Of a DNA stretch of 64,000 nt, positions 35,639 to 45,443 are shown piece by piece. A program made the translations under genes and the position numbers. Under the pieces are notes generated by a model. It did no database searches. It was not told where the DNA came from and saw only the letters and a list, made by a program, of their open reading frames with translations. Positions within the stretch are counted from its first letter, which is position 1. Each line of letters opens with the position of its first letter. This stretch comes from Margaritifera margaritifera. Its lineage: Eukaryota; Mollusca; Bivalvia; Unionida; Margaritiferidae. Where the stretch lies: the NCBI GenBank assembly GCA_029931535.1, contig JAQPZY010001414.1, forward strand, positions 1,504,001 through 1,568,000, given 5' to 3'.

Positions 35639-35832
35639 GGTCAGATCTAATTGCAGGGAGGAACCAGGTATGTCCCCAGCCCTTACGGTGGAGGATACGT
35701 GTTAGCGAACTTGGGCCCTCGCACTGCATATAAAAAAAAGGTCAGATCAAATCGCAGGGAGGAACCAGGTATATCCCCAGCCCTTACGGTGGAAGGGTAC
35801 GTTTAACGAACTTGGGCCCTCGCACTGCAAGT
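35639..35832 (+). repeat. Two-copy ~102-bp tandem repeat in LINE 3' region
   Basis: Copies at about 35639 and 35741 share GGTCAGATC, GCAGGGAGGAACCAGGTAT, CCCCAGCCCTTACGGTGGA and AACTTGGGCCCTCGCACTGC. Confidence 0.9.
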
Positions 35833-35982
35833 ATTTTAACAATATGACAAACATTAATAATAAGCAAACCAAGTTTTTTTTGTTTCTATTCTTCAAACAA
35901 TCATAACCATCCCCCATGCATGATCACTAACGGAAGGAAGGAAATGAATGGATGAATGAATGAATTTTTTTTCTTCTCTTTT

Positions 35983-35984
35983 TC

Positions 35985-36017
<33 letters not shown>
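35983..36017. repeat. Poly-A tract
   Basis: About 29 consecutive A residues. Internal to the LINE 3' region rather than at its end. Confidence 0.95.
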
Positions 36018-36018
<1 letters not shown>

Positions 36019-36164
36019 CTTTTAGTTTCTTTTTTATTATTACATGCATGGCTGTATACTCTTCTTTTGCTAACCCTTTCTCTAAACACCCACACTGGTA
36101 CCGATATTCAGAAAACAGTCCAAGGAGTATCAGAACAATTCACCAATGAAACAATAATAGGACC

Positions 36165-36660
36165 CTTACACTGGCCCAAATCGATCCTAAGAGTATAAGG
36201 TGGTCACAAGTCCAAACCATCAGGGGCCGACTGCACAATGCGGTATATAGTTAATGCTCTACCCCAGATCCACTGAAACTATCTAATAGGACCCATACAC
36301 TGGCCCAAATCGATCCTAAGAGTATAAGGTGGTCACAAGTCCAAACCATCAGGGGCCGACTGCACAATGCGGTATATAGTTCATGCGCTACCCCAGATCC
36401 ACTAAAACTACCTAATAGGACCCGCACACTGGCCCCAAAACTAACCTAAGAGTATAAGGTGGTCATAAGTCCAAACCATCAGGGGCCCACTGCACAAAGC
36501 GGTATATAATCTACAACCTAAACACAGTTTCCAAATAAAAGGGCAACAAATGCAATCGCCAACAAGAAACTTGAAAACTTGACCCGAAACACTTAGATAA
36601 TATAAGGTGGCTTAAAAACCAAAGCCATCAGGCCCAGCCGCACAAAGTGGCAACAATTAC
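36165..36660 (+). repeat. ~128-bp tandem repeat in LINE 3' region, 3-4 copies
   Basis: Three close copies, starting near 36168, 36288 and 36420, contain ACACTGGCCCAAATCGATCC, AAGAGTATAAGGTGGTCAC, CAAACCATCAGGGGCCGACT and GCACAATGCGGTATATAG. A fourth, diverged copy ends near 36655. Confidence 0.9.
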
Positions 36661-37080
36661 TTAAAACAACCTCACCATGACATGCATAGGATTAAAATAT
36701 AGGGCAAAGCTCCTTGGACTTAACCCATCTTCGACACGGTACCAAACAGCCAATCGTACAGAGTTCATTAAAAAAATTTTTAAAAAAATTTACAGAATCA
36801 AATATAGACGCGTGTAAGACGTCATTATTATTTAGGCCAAAATATAAATTTCATACCCTGGACCACAGACACCACCATGTGACGCAAAAGCTTCTCTCTA
36901 GCCGATCCCGACTCCGCCTTTTCCACCGCCTGACATAAAAAGCAACAGACAGTGTGCTGGGCACACAATAAAATATGGCGTGAGGGCTGTACGCACCCCC
37001 ACGCCGATTAATTAAATAGCATGCTGTGCATGCAGTAAAGCGCAAGCTGTTTTTGCAGCTATGTAAAAACACTTGACGAA

Positions 37081-37112
37081 CCCCAAACTGTTGTTACCGC
37101 AACAGTTTGGGG
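37081..37112 (+). other. Perfect 13-bp-stem hairpin near LINE 3' end
   Basis: CCCCAAACTGTTG at 37081-37093 is the exact inverse complement of CAACAGTTTGGGG at 37100-37112, with a 6-nt loop. Other short palindromes precede it (GCATGCTGTGCATGC near 37019-37033). It may be part of the RNA structure recognised by the LINE's own RT; that role is inferred. Confidence 0.8.
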
Positions 37113-37429
37113 GCAAATTAAATAGTGCGCAGTGCGCACATTAACTACTCGTACATGGCCGAAGTGCCGCACACGAGGATAATGTAATCAAGTAAGTAAG
37201 CAGTCTTCCCATCCATCGTTGACTTGTCAACAAGTATGACACCATTGGAAAATGGGTGAAGCCCTGGTGCACGTGCACAGGGTAAGAAACCACCTAACTG
37301 AGAGGAGGACAACCAGAAAATGAAAAAATAAAACTTTGGCTTGGTATAATAGTATGTTTGTGTGATTTTATCCCCTTCTTTTACATTCTACCCTTTTCGT
37401 TGGATAGTAGATGTGGGGTTATGGTCACT

Positions 37430-37621
37430 ACATACGGCGTGTTGGATAATAATCAAAAATTTGGTGTTGGATAGTAATCAAAAAGTGGGTGTTGGATAGT
37501 AATCAAAAAGTGGGTATTAGATAGTAATACAAAAGTGGGTGTTGGATAGTACAGAAAAAGTGGGGTGTTGGGTAGTACTCAAAAATTAGGGTATTCGATA
37601 GTATTCAAAAAGTGGGGTGTT
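37430..37621. repeat. ~26-30-bp tandem repeat abutting the Maverick TIR
   Basis: Six or seven units of the type GTGTTGGATAGTAATCAAAAAGTGG with small indels. Its right edge coincides with the outer limit of the left TIR. Confidence 0.9.
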
Positions 37622-38785
37622 GGTCCGATTCTGATACTTGAATTAAATTTCCGTTAGACGACTCATTTATCCTTACTACACATGCGTGCCCCCCATGCAC
37701 CCATACATGTACCGAATGTTAATCATAGCTTCACAAAATGATATTCTAAAATTATCACCAATCCACCTCTGCCCAGCACAAATACTTTAAAGAAAGATTA
37801 TGTGGCGTGCCAGCAGCCACCTCAAGATCAGATTGTCTAAGCAAACAATGAAACAGATTTTGTTTCATCAATTCCTGTATCATGAATCACTGTTTCATAT
37901 ATGAAAACTCTGAAACCTAATTATTAATCCCATAAAAGAAACCATCATTTCTGAACAGATCATACTAATTCTTAAGATTTTAAATATGAAAAGTCATTTA
38001 AAAAACTTGAAAAGAATATTGAAAAAACCGCTTTTTCGCTGCCCCCCCCCCCCCCCCATTTATACTCAAAAGTAAATACTGTTAAATTTCATGACTCTTT
38101 GTCTAATTGTGTTGTTTAAAATACAAATGAAACTCTTCTACATTCATTATGTTTATAGATTTCAATTCATACCGGAAAACGACATTTGAACATGGGTTGG
38201 TGTTGGAAATTGCAGAATCAATGCTGCATCTAGCAAATTAATAATTCAAATGTCAGCAAACTGTGTATTTCTTAAGAGCAAACTTGTCTTGAAACTGTCA
38301 TCGTGGAGCAAGATCGAGTTAGCATTTTCTTGCTGTCGCATTGTTGGCAACTCAGTCTCCACTACGTGTATATAAATACTACTGCAGTTTCTACCGCATT
38401 TTATTCTGATCCTACCAGTATTGTACTCAAAATATTTAAAAGAAAGAGCAAAGAAAGGAGATTTTAAACAATGTCATTCATTTCTTTTTTTTTACATTCT
38501 TTTAGCTTGTCTTGTGCACATGACAAAATATTTTGGAGAGAAACCAGTAGGGATTCGGAAACAAGTCAACAGAACCCGTACTATCTGCTATAATATTTTC
38601 GTATAGATGAAATAAATGCATGCACGTACCTCTGTTTGGATAAAATATGTATGTTTAATAAATATCGGTATTTCAGCTTTCCAACAATCCTGATAAAAGG
38701 TACCATATTTGTTACAGTACATAATCATAAGTGCATTTCATGCCCCTTATCCAGAGAAGCACAATTGTTTATGTCCGCTGACAGA

Positions 38786-38863
<78 letters not shown>

Positions 38864-39112
38864 AGAAATAAAACAAAGGTGATCTGTGCTATTTAACAGC
38901 TCATTTTACAAGGGTTTTAAGACTAAAGATGTGATTATGCTGTCACAAATGAAGACTAAGATTTGTTACAGGACCAGTTCTAAAGCTTCGACCACACATA
39001 TAAAATATTTTTAGAAGCGTCGACACCATGAAATTGGTGTGTGGTTAGATATTGATAATGTTTTTCCCTCTGCACATTAGAACTGAGGTTTAGACCTATT
39101 TAGTCATGATCA
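37622..39112 (+). repeat. Left TIR of Maverick, outer part
   Basis: 37622-38600 matches the reverse complement of 52890-53965 over almost its whole length (for example TTCTGATACTTGAATT, CACCAATCCACC, CATCAATTCCTGTAT, ACAAATGAAACTCTTCTACA, TTGTACTCAAAATATTTA, TTGTCTTGTGCACAT). 38710-39112 matches the reverse complement of 49482-49850 (CATAAGTGxATTTCATGCCC, ACAAAGGTGATCT, CAAATGAAGACTAA, GTCGACACCATGAAATTGGT, TCTGCACATTAGAACT, TTTAGTCATGATCA). About 110 bp between these blocks is more diverged. The TIR breaks at 39112, where the foldback element begins. Confidence 0.9.
38786..38860. repeat. (TC)n microsatellite within the left TIR
   Basis: About 37 TC units. The matching place in the right TIR (49734-49758) carries the complementary (GA)n but only about 12 units, so the two TIR copies have drifted apart in length here. 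Confidence 0.97.
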
Positions 39113-40500
39113 GACCTCAAGTGGACCTTCTTTATGGAAACCAACACTACTTGCACTGGAAAGATTACAAGTTGACCCTTAATGTACGGTATTTATCTCT
39201 CAAGTGATATCATTTTTTATTCTGAACTGTCGAGTTACTTTGTCACATGACCAGTACGAACTGGGATACTAATACTTGTTTGATTTGATTGTATTGTTCC
39301 AACTTAGAGTAATTGTTCAAAACTTTTCTATACCTGTCGAGTTTTAAAGCGGGGGTCGTGAGGGTACGTATTTATTCATTGTATCAGTTGCGTTTCCTCG
39401 GTCACGAAGCAATGTAATCTCGTATTGGAGATCAATGTGCACCGCAAATCGTTTCTACCCGTATAAAGGTGCTAGCACAAGACCATAAGAAAAGAAAAAA
39501 GAAACACTAGCATTACATTAAGTATTCTTTATATATTTAATTTTTAATACATAGGGTCACACTAAATTGTATCTCAAAAACTTTATTTTGTGGAACACTC
39601 GAACACGATTCACATATTAATCTATGGAATTAGAAGAGGAAATATATCACGCTATATGGTTCAACTGTGATTTATAAAATAGTTTCAGATCTAGTACTGA
39701 AATGAATTCTTTGTAATTTTACTTAAAACTGCAAATTTGGTGGGGCTGGAGGAACGTATCAAACATTGTTAAAGGATTTGTATTAGAATAATATAATGAA
39801 ACTAAACTGCAAAACGTAATTCACTTCTGTAGCCCTTTGAACTGGAAAGATTGGAAATTACTCTTGGATACTACCTTGCTAAAAGATGATTGCAAGTACT
39901 GCATACTTAAATTCCTGGCCCCGTATTCTTGAAAGGTTTTAAGCAAAACTCAAGCTCAAGCTCAAAATCTGAAAACTTAGACAAATATCATTTAGACAAA
40001 TATCATTTCTTATAACTTTGATTAAAATGAAGGCAGACTTGTAGAACTTTCAGGATTTTTTAAACTTTGGTTTCTCTATTTGCCTGCTAAGTTTCGATTA
40101 CGTTGATATCCTCCACGTATAATATCTGAATTTAGTGATTTGAGCTCATTATTGAGTTTATTGCTTAATAAGTTTTGAAAATACGGCATTGGTCTTCTTT
40201 GCTGCTTTGTGATTTATATCTTATCAGAAAAACAAACCATTATGATTTAATTTTAATGTGGAACATTACAAGGACTCTAAGTTGGAACAAAAAATCAAAT
40301 GAAACAACTACTAGTATCCCAGTTCATGTAGTTTTATTAACTCCTGGTTGACATACTCGCCATGTGACAAAGTAATGCAACAGTTCAAAATCAATAAATA
40401 TTATCACCTGACTGATAAATACCGTATATTAAGGATCAATTTGTAATCTTTCCCGTACAAGTAGTGCTGGTTTCCAGGAAGAAGGTCGACTTCGGGTCTG
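39111..40500. mobile_element. Foldback (nested inverted-repeat) element in the left TIR
   Basis: Begins CAGACCTCAAGTGGACCTTC and ends with the inverse of CAGACCCGAAGTCGACCTTC. Arms of about 210-240 bp (39111-39319 and 40261-40500) align with a ~28-bp gap. A second, inner inverted repeat pairs 39920-39975 with 40130-40187 (CCGTATTCTTGAAAGG against CCGTATTTTCAAAACTT, both followed by TTAAGCA..AACTCAA). The middle has no ORF. The uninterrupted right TIR shows where it landed: sequence at 39110 rejoins that at 40501. No clear target duplication. Confidence 0.88.
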
Positions 40501-40690
40501 AAGTAGAGGAATATTGTATATTTTAGACTTTTGTTACTGAGATAGGTCAGCGCCTTCTATACCCCGTGATTTTAGTACTTTTATTGCGATCGTCACATAT
40601 TAGCGCATGCGATGCAGGTTTATGAAATATATTTCTAACGTGCGCAGAAATTGGCAGGTAGCTGTTATTAATTCTCCAATTATAATTATT
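40501..40690 (+). repeat. Left TIR of Maverick, inner part
   Basis: Matches the reverse complement of 49268-49481: TTGTTACTGAGATAGGTCAG, CGCCTTCTA, GATGCAGGTTTATGAAATAT, TTCTAACGTGCGC, GTTATTAATT.TCCAATTA. Continues the TIR interrupted at 39112. The inner TIR edge is near 40690. Confidence 0.9.
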
Positions 40691-40742
40691 TGAAAAATAC
40701 AACCGCTACACCCTTTGGTCACGTAAATGATTTTACAAACAG

Positions 40743-41313
40743 TTACTCGATTTTTACTGTCTGTAAATCCGCTACCTCTTTTTTGGTCGCTAACGGCTCT
40801 GTTGCGTATCTGTTCTCGTTCTCGCCGGTGGTTTCCATTTCCGCCAACAATCGCAGTCGTATTGAGACTACTTTGTGCCGCTGCAAGAAGTTCTGAATAG
40901 ATACGTATTCGTTAATGTAGCCGTATCGAAATTGTTTTGCTATCACCACCAGGCATACCGGTTACTATCGATATAGCCCCGACAATAATTCCGATTGGTG
41001 CACCTATAATAGTTGTCGTGGGTGTGATTCCCGCCACGCGAAGTCCAACAGTTGCTGCCCAGATAAGCACACAAATAGCATCAACGACCACACACACGCG
41101 TTTGTATTTCATGAGCAACGCGGTTCTCTTGACGACTTCATCTCGCAGTTGCAGTTCCACTTCGATTATTTTTTCACGTTGGTAAATTTGAGGGTCCATT
41201 ATAATTCTTCTAATGATAATGTAATTGCGTAGTACAATTATGCCTTGTTCAGGTGCAACACGCACACGCACTTCTGACCAATTACTTTTTTTACTGGCAC
41301 AACTGCTATACAA
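40743..41313 (-). pseudogene. Maverick membrane protein gene, frameshifted
   Basis: The - strand frame at 41313-40912 includes MDPQIYQREKIIEVELQLRD, a basic stretch (KRTALLMKYKR), then two hydrophobic segments (VCVVVDAICVLIWAATVGL and IIGAPIGIIVGAISIVTG) with a loop. A second frame at 40949-40743 continues with VSIQNFLQRHKVVSIRLRLL and ends KKEVADLQTVKIE. I infer a single gene split by a frameshift near 40930: soluble N-terminus, a pair of membrane helices, helical C-terminus. Similar 'YKRAR...two hydrophobic segments...EEF...' proteins recur in virus-like elements of invertebrates, but I cannot name a function. Confidence 0.45.
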
Positions 41314-41519
41314 TCATAGTAAATACGTTCCTGTGGAATACTTAAATCTCCGGCAATTATGCGTTCCTGATGCTGGGCACTACGCTCATATAGAACCATG
41401 TTTATTACGCCCTTGGTTGGTGTCTGATACGACTGTACACGTCTTCGCTCAAGAACTGTTATACGGACGAGTGCGTTGCTGTATAGCAGTCGAGATCTTT
41501 CTCTTCTTAGTTGAGTCAA
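41238..41519 (-). CDS. Maverick interior ORF, unidentified
   Basis: 93 codons, - strand: begins MTQLRRERSRLLYSNALVRI and is strongly basic, with VINMVLYERSAQHQERIIAG and a Cys pair near the end (KCVCVLHL). Overlaps the N-terminal extension of the membrane-protein frame. Base composition is like the other Maverick genes. Whether it is one gene with 41666-41881 cannot be told by eye. Confidence 0.3.
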   Translation of the reverse strand: MTQLRRERSRLLYSNALVRITVLERRRVQSYQTPTKGVINMVLYERSAQHQERIIAGDLSIPQERIYYDCIAVVPVKKVIGQKCVCVLHLNKA

Positions 41520-41665
41520 TGTCGGATTACATAATCAATGGGGAATATAACCAGGGTGGATTCAGCGGTGAATACCTCATCACCGCGGTCAGAATCCATC
41601 ACTTATATGTAATGATAAATCTAATCTTAAACACAAACACCAAAGACGTTAAAGTACCGTTCCGG

Positions 41666-41881
41666 TTAAACGTTGAATCCTTCAAACTGAATTTCATCTC
41701 TGGCAACAAATGATGTTGATACTACATATGTGAAATATTCGTAAACATTACCCGGTTTGTCGATACGTGAGATTGCTGAAAAAAAACCAAGATGTCGCTG
41801 ATTATTTATCAACATTACCATTCGATCCCACCAACCTATAGTTCCGGTTATGATAAACAAGTATGATCCGGACTCGCGCAC
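41666..41881 (-). CDS. Maverick interior ORF, unidentified (partial)
   Basis: 71 codons, - strand: SGSYLFIITGTIGWWDRMVM, LINNQRHLGFFSAISRIDK and VVSTSFVARDEIQFEGF. The alternation of hydrophobic and polar residues suggests beta strands, as in a virion surface or jelly-roll protein. Upstream and downstream frames are closed, so probably a gene fragment. Confidence 0.3.
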   Translation of the reverse strand: MRESGSYLFIITGTIGWWDRMVMLINNQRHLGFFSAISRIDKPGNVYEYFTYVVSTSFVARDEIQFEGFNV

Positions 41882-42177
41882 CTTTAAGATGTGATGTTTA
41901 GCTCTATCAAAGCCATTTTCAAGAGGATGGAAAACAAGTAGATCATTTGCTAAAGTTTTTACTTAAGTTTGTTCCTCTTCTCTTTTGATTAATATTCTTT
42001 GAATTTGGCTCGATAAAGTTACTACTCGTGGTGAGGGTACATCTGCAATCTGTTCATCCACGTATTAGTTTGTTGTAGCAGCAGCATCATCAACATAGTC
42101 TTTTCGCAAATGTTAATAGGCGTTTTTTGTATACTATCGAGTGTACTTTAATGAAAAATCAATAAGCGTTTGCGGGT

Positions 42178-42507
42178 TTGGTGAACGCTCGATTGCACGC
42201 AAAGCTTCAACAACAAGATGACCGCATATTGGCCGCTCCAGCCGAGTTTGTAACGGCAGAGTTGAATAAAACAGTGGTAAACGACTTTGTCAGCCTCGGG
42301 TTAAATAATCAACAACTTCAAGTTGTGGTGCAAGCCCATGCGAATCAAAATACAAAAGATATCGAGGCGTTACCACAGATGCAACCCGATGATGAATCCA
42401 GGTTAGCAATGCCGGTTTTCCTTGTACGTGGGGAGCCTTTGGCTCCGAGTTCATTCCGCATAAAAACACATCGGAAATGTTTGATTGACTTTACCATCGC
42501 GAGTTAA
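42178..42507 (+). CDS. Possible + strand ORF in Maverick interior
   Basis: 109 codons on the opposite strand to the other Maverick genes: starts MVNARLHAKLQQQDDRILAA, then NKTVVNDFVSLGLNNQQLQV, and is Gln/Asn-rich. No family recognised. It ends 11 bp before the convergent pX-like gene. It could be a real convergent gene or a shadow; the - strand here has stops. Confidence 0.3.
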   Translation: MVNARLHAKLQQQDDRILAAPAEFVTAELNKTVVNDFVSLGLNNQQLQVVVQAHANQNTKDIEALPQMQPDDESRLAMPVFLVRGEPLAPSSFRIKTHRKCLIDFTIAS

Positions 42508-42517
42508 TCAAGACTGG

Positions 42518-43000
42518 TTAGCCGCGAGGCCTTCTGCGAGTTGTACCAACTGGTCGAAGACCTCTGCCTGAGGGTATTCTGCGAGTTGTTGTGGGAAATC
42601 GAAGACCTTTGCCTTTTTTTCGAGACGCTATGCGTCTCCCAACTGCCTTTTTCAAAGCCATTCCGGATGCGGTTCCGAGAGCCCCTAACACAGTCGCTTT
42701 TGCAACCGCTGGAGCTGCAGCCGCTAACAATGCTAGAATAGCCTCAAGGAATGGAGATATTCCACCAGTCTTTTGCGGTTGTGTCACGTCTGACTTCGAT
42801 AATGTAAATGACACCGAAGTGATATTTTGTTTGGCCGCATTAAGCTGATAAAATTGCGTTTGGGTCAACCACACGGGGATAATTCCAATAAAATTTGCAG
42901 GCGAAATTTTCAATGTGACCCTGCAGTTGTTTCGTATTACGCTTTTAATTTTCGCAAGCTGCTTTGGGCTAAGGCCAATCTTAACATCGTGGTAGGACAT
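42518..43000 (-). CDS. Maverick pX-like basic virion protein (intact, 160 aa)
   Basis: Complete ORF, - strand. N-terminal MSYHDVKIGLSPKQLAKIKS, then VTLKISPANFIG and WLTQTQFYQLNAAKQN. This 'KIGLS..Q..K......VT..L....L.G......LT..Q...I..AK' layout is one I associate with a conserved protein of Maverick/adintovirus elements. Next comes an Ala-rich hydrophobic stretch (ILALLAAAAPAVAKATVLGAL), then a highly basic tail (GRRIASRKKGKG ... RRIPSGRGLRPVG) like adenoviral core/pX peptides. Likely packages DNA or lyses membranes in the virus-like cycle; the role is inferred. Its uninterrupted frame contrasts with the broken polymerase and penton. Confidence 0.6.
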   Translation of the reverse strand: MSYHDVKIGLSPKQLAKIKSVIRNNCRVTLKISPANFIGIIPVWLTQTQFYQLNAAKQNITSVSFTLSKSDVTQPQKTGGISPFLEAILALLAAAAPAVAKATVLGALGTASGMALKKAVGRRIASRKKGKGLRFPTTTRRIPSGRGLRPVGTTRRRPRG

Positions 43001-43029
43001 TTATTATTTATACATGTAACATGTTCAAC

Positions 43030-43440
43030 TTGAGAAAATTCTATAAATTTTCCACAGGCGCGTCAATAATTTCCCTATCTCTTAATTTATCTTGTATTTC
43101 CCTTTCCTCCCTTCTTTCTTGCATCTGCATTTATTCCCATTGTAATCTGAGCTTTTCTAACTTTATGTCCTTAGCTATCTGTAATTTCTTTCCCAAACTA
43201 GACGGAGATTTCTTCTTGACACTTGAAACCCCCTTTTCAAAAATACCTGTTTGTACCAAATAGTGTATCAAGATGCTCCTAATATCTTGTTTTAACATGA
43301 AAGCCTTCGCTTCTGTCAGACTATAATGTTTAGCAATTTGAAGTAATTCGTCCTTCTTTAAGGACTCAAATTCCTCCTAGGTAGGATCAGCTGTGAAACT
43401 ATCTACTTTTGATATCATTATGAAAGCCTGTTCCTTTCTC
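43030..43440 (-). pseudogene. Gypsy gag N-terminal fragment
   Basis: - strand frame reads EEFESLKKDELLQIAKHYSL, TEAKAFMLKQDIRSILIHYL, VQTGIFEKGVSSVKKKSPSS and IAKDIKLEKLRLQWE. This 'L.KDELL.IAKHY.L.....M.K.DI...I...L...IF' opening is the start of gag-like proteins in many mollusc gypsy elements. Truncated; no CCHC knuckle seen. Confidence 0.55.
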
Positions 43441-43624
43441 TTTATATCTTAATCGGGAAATCAAAAAGACCACTGAAATTTCAAACAATGAAATTCAAAT
43501 CCCAAAAAGAAAACTTTCCAAAGTATCAAAACCTCTGAAATATTAAAACCTCGAAAATATTTAATTAACTCTAAATCCCAAATATTCAAATTCGCATACC
43601 GAAAATATTCAACTTTCTAATCCA

Positions 43625-43643
43625 AGACGAGCTCCCCAATTAA
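43625..43643 (-). promoter_or_regulatory. Primer-binding-site-like sequence (tRNA-Pro type)
   Basis: Reverse complement reads ATTGGGGAGCTCGTCTTGG, close to the TGGGGGCTCGTCCGGGAT primer-binding site that pairs with the 3' end of tRNA-Pro. It lies immediately after the LTR boundary on the - strand, as expected for the start of minus-strand DNA synthesis. Confidence 0.55.
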
Positions 43644-43646
43644 TTC

Positions 43647-44504
43647 TGTTACGACTAGGGGTAATGTAACAAAAGAAAAGACACGGACAAGCTTTCAAGA
43701 TTTAAAATACAAATATTGAATTTCCTAATATATTAAAATATTTCAACAAACAATCAAAGTGAAAGAATTAAAAATAATTTACAGTATAGAATATCCTTAA
43801 AACTCCTAAATTGTTCTAAACTTCACTGATCCGGAAGTTAATCCAAATATTCCGAATGAACCCTTTGCTGTACTGATGTGTTAATAAGAATCAGTATATC
43901 CAAGTTTTAGAAATTCCAAATAATTCCTGTGAATGGAATATCACAAGTTCTAGAAATGTTTCCGATGATTCCACGGAGCTGTATAATTATTCTAGTTTAA
44001 GACACAGTACTGAATCCTAAATGCACTGTATGATTTATCACAAAAGTGGAATATCCCACACACACAATGAACCAATTTCGTTTATGACCTCTTAGTCCAG
44101 TGTAGCTATGAATAATGTCAGAATACTGCTATTATCCTATAATATAGTCTCCCACTGCGCATAAACAAAATAAAAACGGATTACGTCTTTGATAAACAAA
44201 TGGACATTTCGAAATATTGCAACCCTCTCCGAACCAATCATAAATTAGGTTATGCGTGACATCTCTAAAGTGCCAGTGTACTATCCTTTAAAGCAGTCAA
44301 CACAATATTACTCATAGAATCTAGGTCAGAAGTTCATACCCTCACGCGCTCTAAAACCACGTGATATGACTAAGGCTTCGAAATATTGATCCAATTTACA
44401 GTATGTGTACTAACAGCAAGACGACAACTGTTGTAATTAGAAATGAGTACAGACTAATAAACTATACCATTATTAAAAGAAAAATGATATATAATTCCGT
44501 AACA
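43647..44504 (-). repeat. Gypsy LTR (5' LTR relative to gag)
   Basis: Bounded on the + strand by TGTTACGAC at the left and TTCCGTAACA at the right: inverted termini TGTTACG/CGTAACA, TG...CA ends, 858 bp. Adjacent to a tRNA-Pro-like primer-binding site and gag-like reading. The second LTR is not present in the window. Confidence 0.6.
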
Positions 44505-44569
44505 CATGTAAACGGGTTTTCTCCCGTTAGCAACATGCACTGGTATCACACGTCCATGTACGACTGTCT

Positions 44570-45443
44570 TTATATAAAATATTAGGTCGATCTCGAATGT
44601 ACAGTTGTATCGTCAAGGTCTCACCGCGCAGTTCCAACATGTGCCTGTCCTGGTCCACATAGGTGAATCGGATATGTGTCAACCGAGGATTGTGGCATGA
44701 AAGATACAGCGGTGGCGCGTGAATAATTAATCTCAAATCACCCGGTTCAAGGGTTGAGGAAAAAACAAACAATACATAACCTTGAGAAGTAACGCTTGTT
44801 GAAGCACCACTTTCATAACTGCCACTGATGGCGTCACATGTTAAATTATTTTGAATCGTTGAGGTAATATTGACAATGTCTGGCACGACATGGTAATCCA
44901 GGCGTAAATATTGTTTGTCCTCAGGAATCTCTTCGGGCCAACCGAGAATTGTTCTTATTGACGACAGTGCGATGTCAACCGCGTATGGTGCAGATTCGAT
45001 TTTAATGACAGAGATGAATGTGGAATCATGTTCACGTGTGAAAATGTTAGTCTTTACCAGTCACCAATGTGATTCTCCGACGAAATTTCTTCTTTGATCG
45101 ATTCGATGTCGTACGCGCCCGCGGGAAGTTAAATATTATTCCAGATGGCACCACTGTCCGGCAAAAACACAAATGAGTTATTTGGAGCAGGACCAACGAA
45201 TCCCCGTTATCAGATATTAGGCCAACTATAATAAACTCGCAACGATACAAGTGCGATCTCTAGTGTGCGGGATTCCCTCGCGGTAATTAGTGTAGAAAAA
45301 GCCACATGAAATTCCAAATTCGTTGATGATATTGAACTCATCGAGGTAACGCTCAAGGTTGTATTCACAACAACGCGCTGCATCGCGACATACATTTCAT
45401 GTAAAACGCAAGGTGTTTCAACAGAAAGTGCTTTAGAACTCAT
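44570..45443 (-). pseudogene. Maverick penton-like (minor capsid) protein, broken
   Basis: ATG at 45443 (MSSKALSVETPCVLHEMYVA) overlaps the stop of the preceding small gene, a compact viral-style arrangement. The first frame runs to about 45215 (STNLEFHVAFSTLITARES). Then come at least two frame changes, and a final frame from 44886 with VNITSTIQNNLTCDAI, LRLIIHAPPLYLSC and DQDRHMLELRGETLTIQLYI. The closing 'I.D.DG....RGE..TI.L.LR' is the ending I associate with the single-jelly-roll penton of Maverick elements. Assigned from family memory. Not functional as it stands. Confidence 0.5.

Larger units (their letters stand above)
33545..37199 (+). mobile_element. I-like LINE, 5'-truncated, RT + RNase H, long repeat-filled 3' region
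   Basis: A non-LTR retrotransposon copy that begins within RT and keeps a second-strand RNase H domain, which among LINEs points to the I group. The coding part is broken by a stop in RT, a frameshift near 34370 and a deletion of the RT thumb/connection near 34580. After the coding stop at 35479 come ~1.7 kb of 3' region with two tandem-repeat families and several hairpins, closing with ATGTAATCAAGTAAGTAAGC at about 37181-37200. That short TAAG repetition is probably the 3' terminus. The 3' end lies about 420 bp left of the Maverick TIR. Confidence 0.75.
43013..44511 (-). mobile_element. Ty3/gypsy LTR-plus-gag fragment inserted in the Maverick
   Basis: On the - strand: an LTR (44504-43647), a primer-binding-site-like word, a leader, and a gag start, truncated near 43020. 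The fragment sits exactly between the penton-like gene (C-terminus near 44570) and the pX-like gene (ATG at 43000). The 7-bp word CATGTAA occurs on both sides (43013-43019 and 44505-44511), resembling a target duplication. However, the left end is not an LTR end, so the word could be coincidental or reflect an aberrant insertion. Confidence 0.65.

Noticed and set aside
42541..42848. + strand ORFs opposite the pX-like gene
   Set aside because: Shadows; the - strand frame has the family layout and a basic tail.
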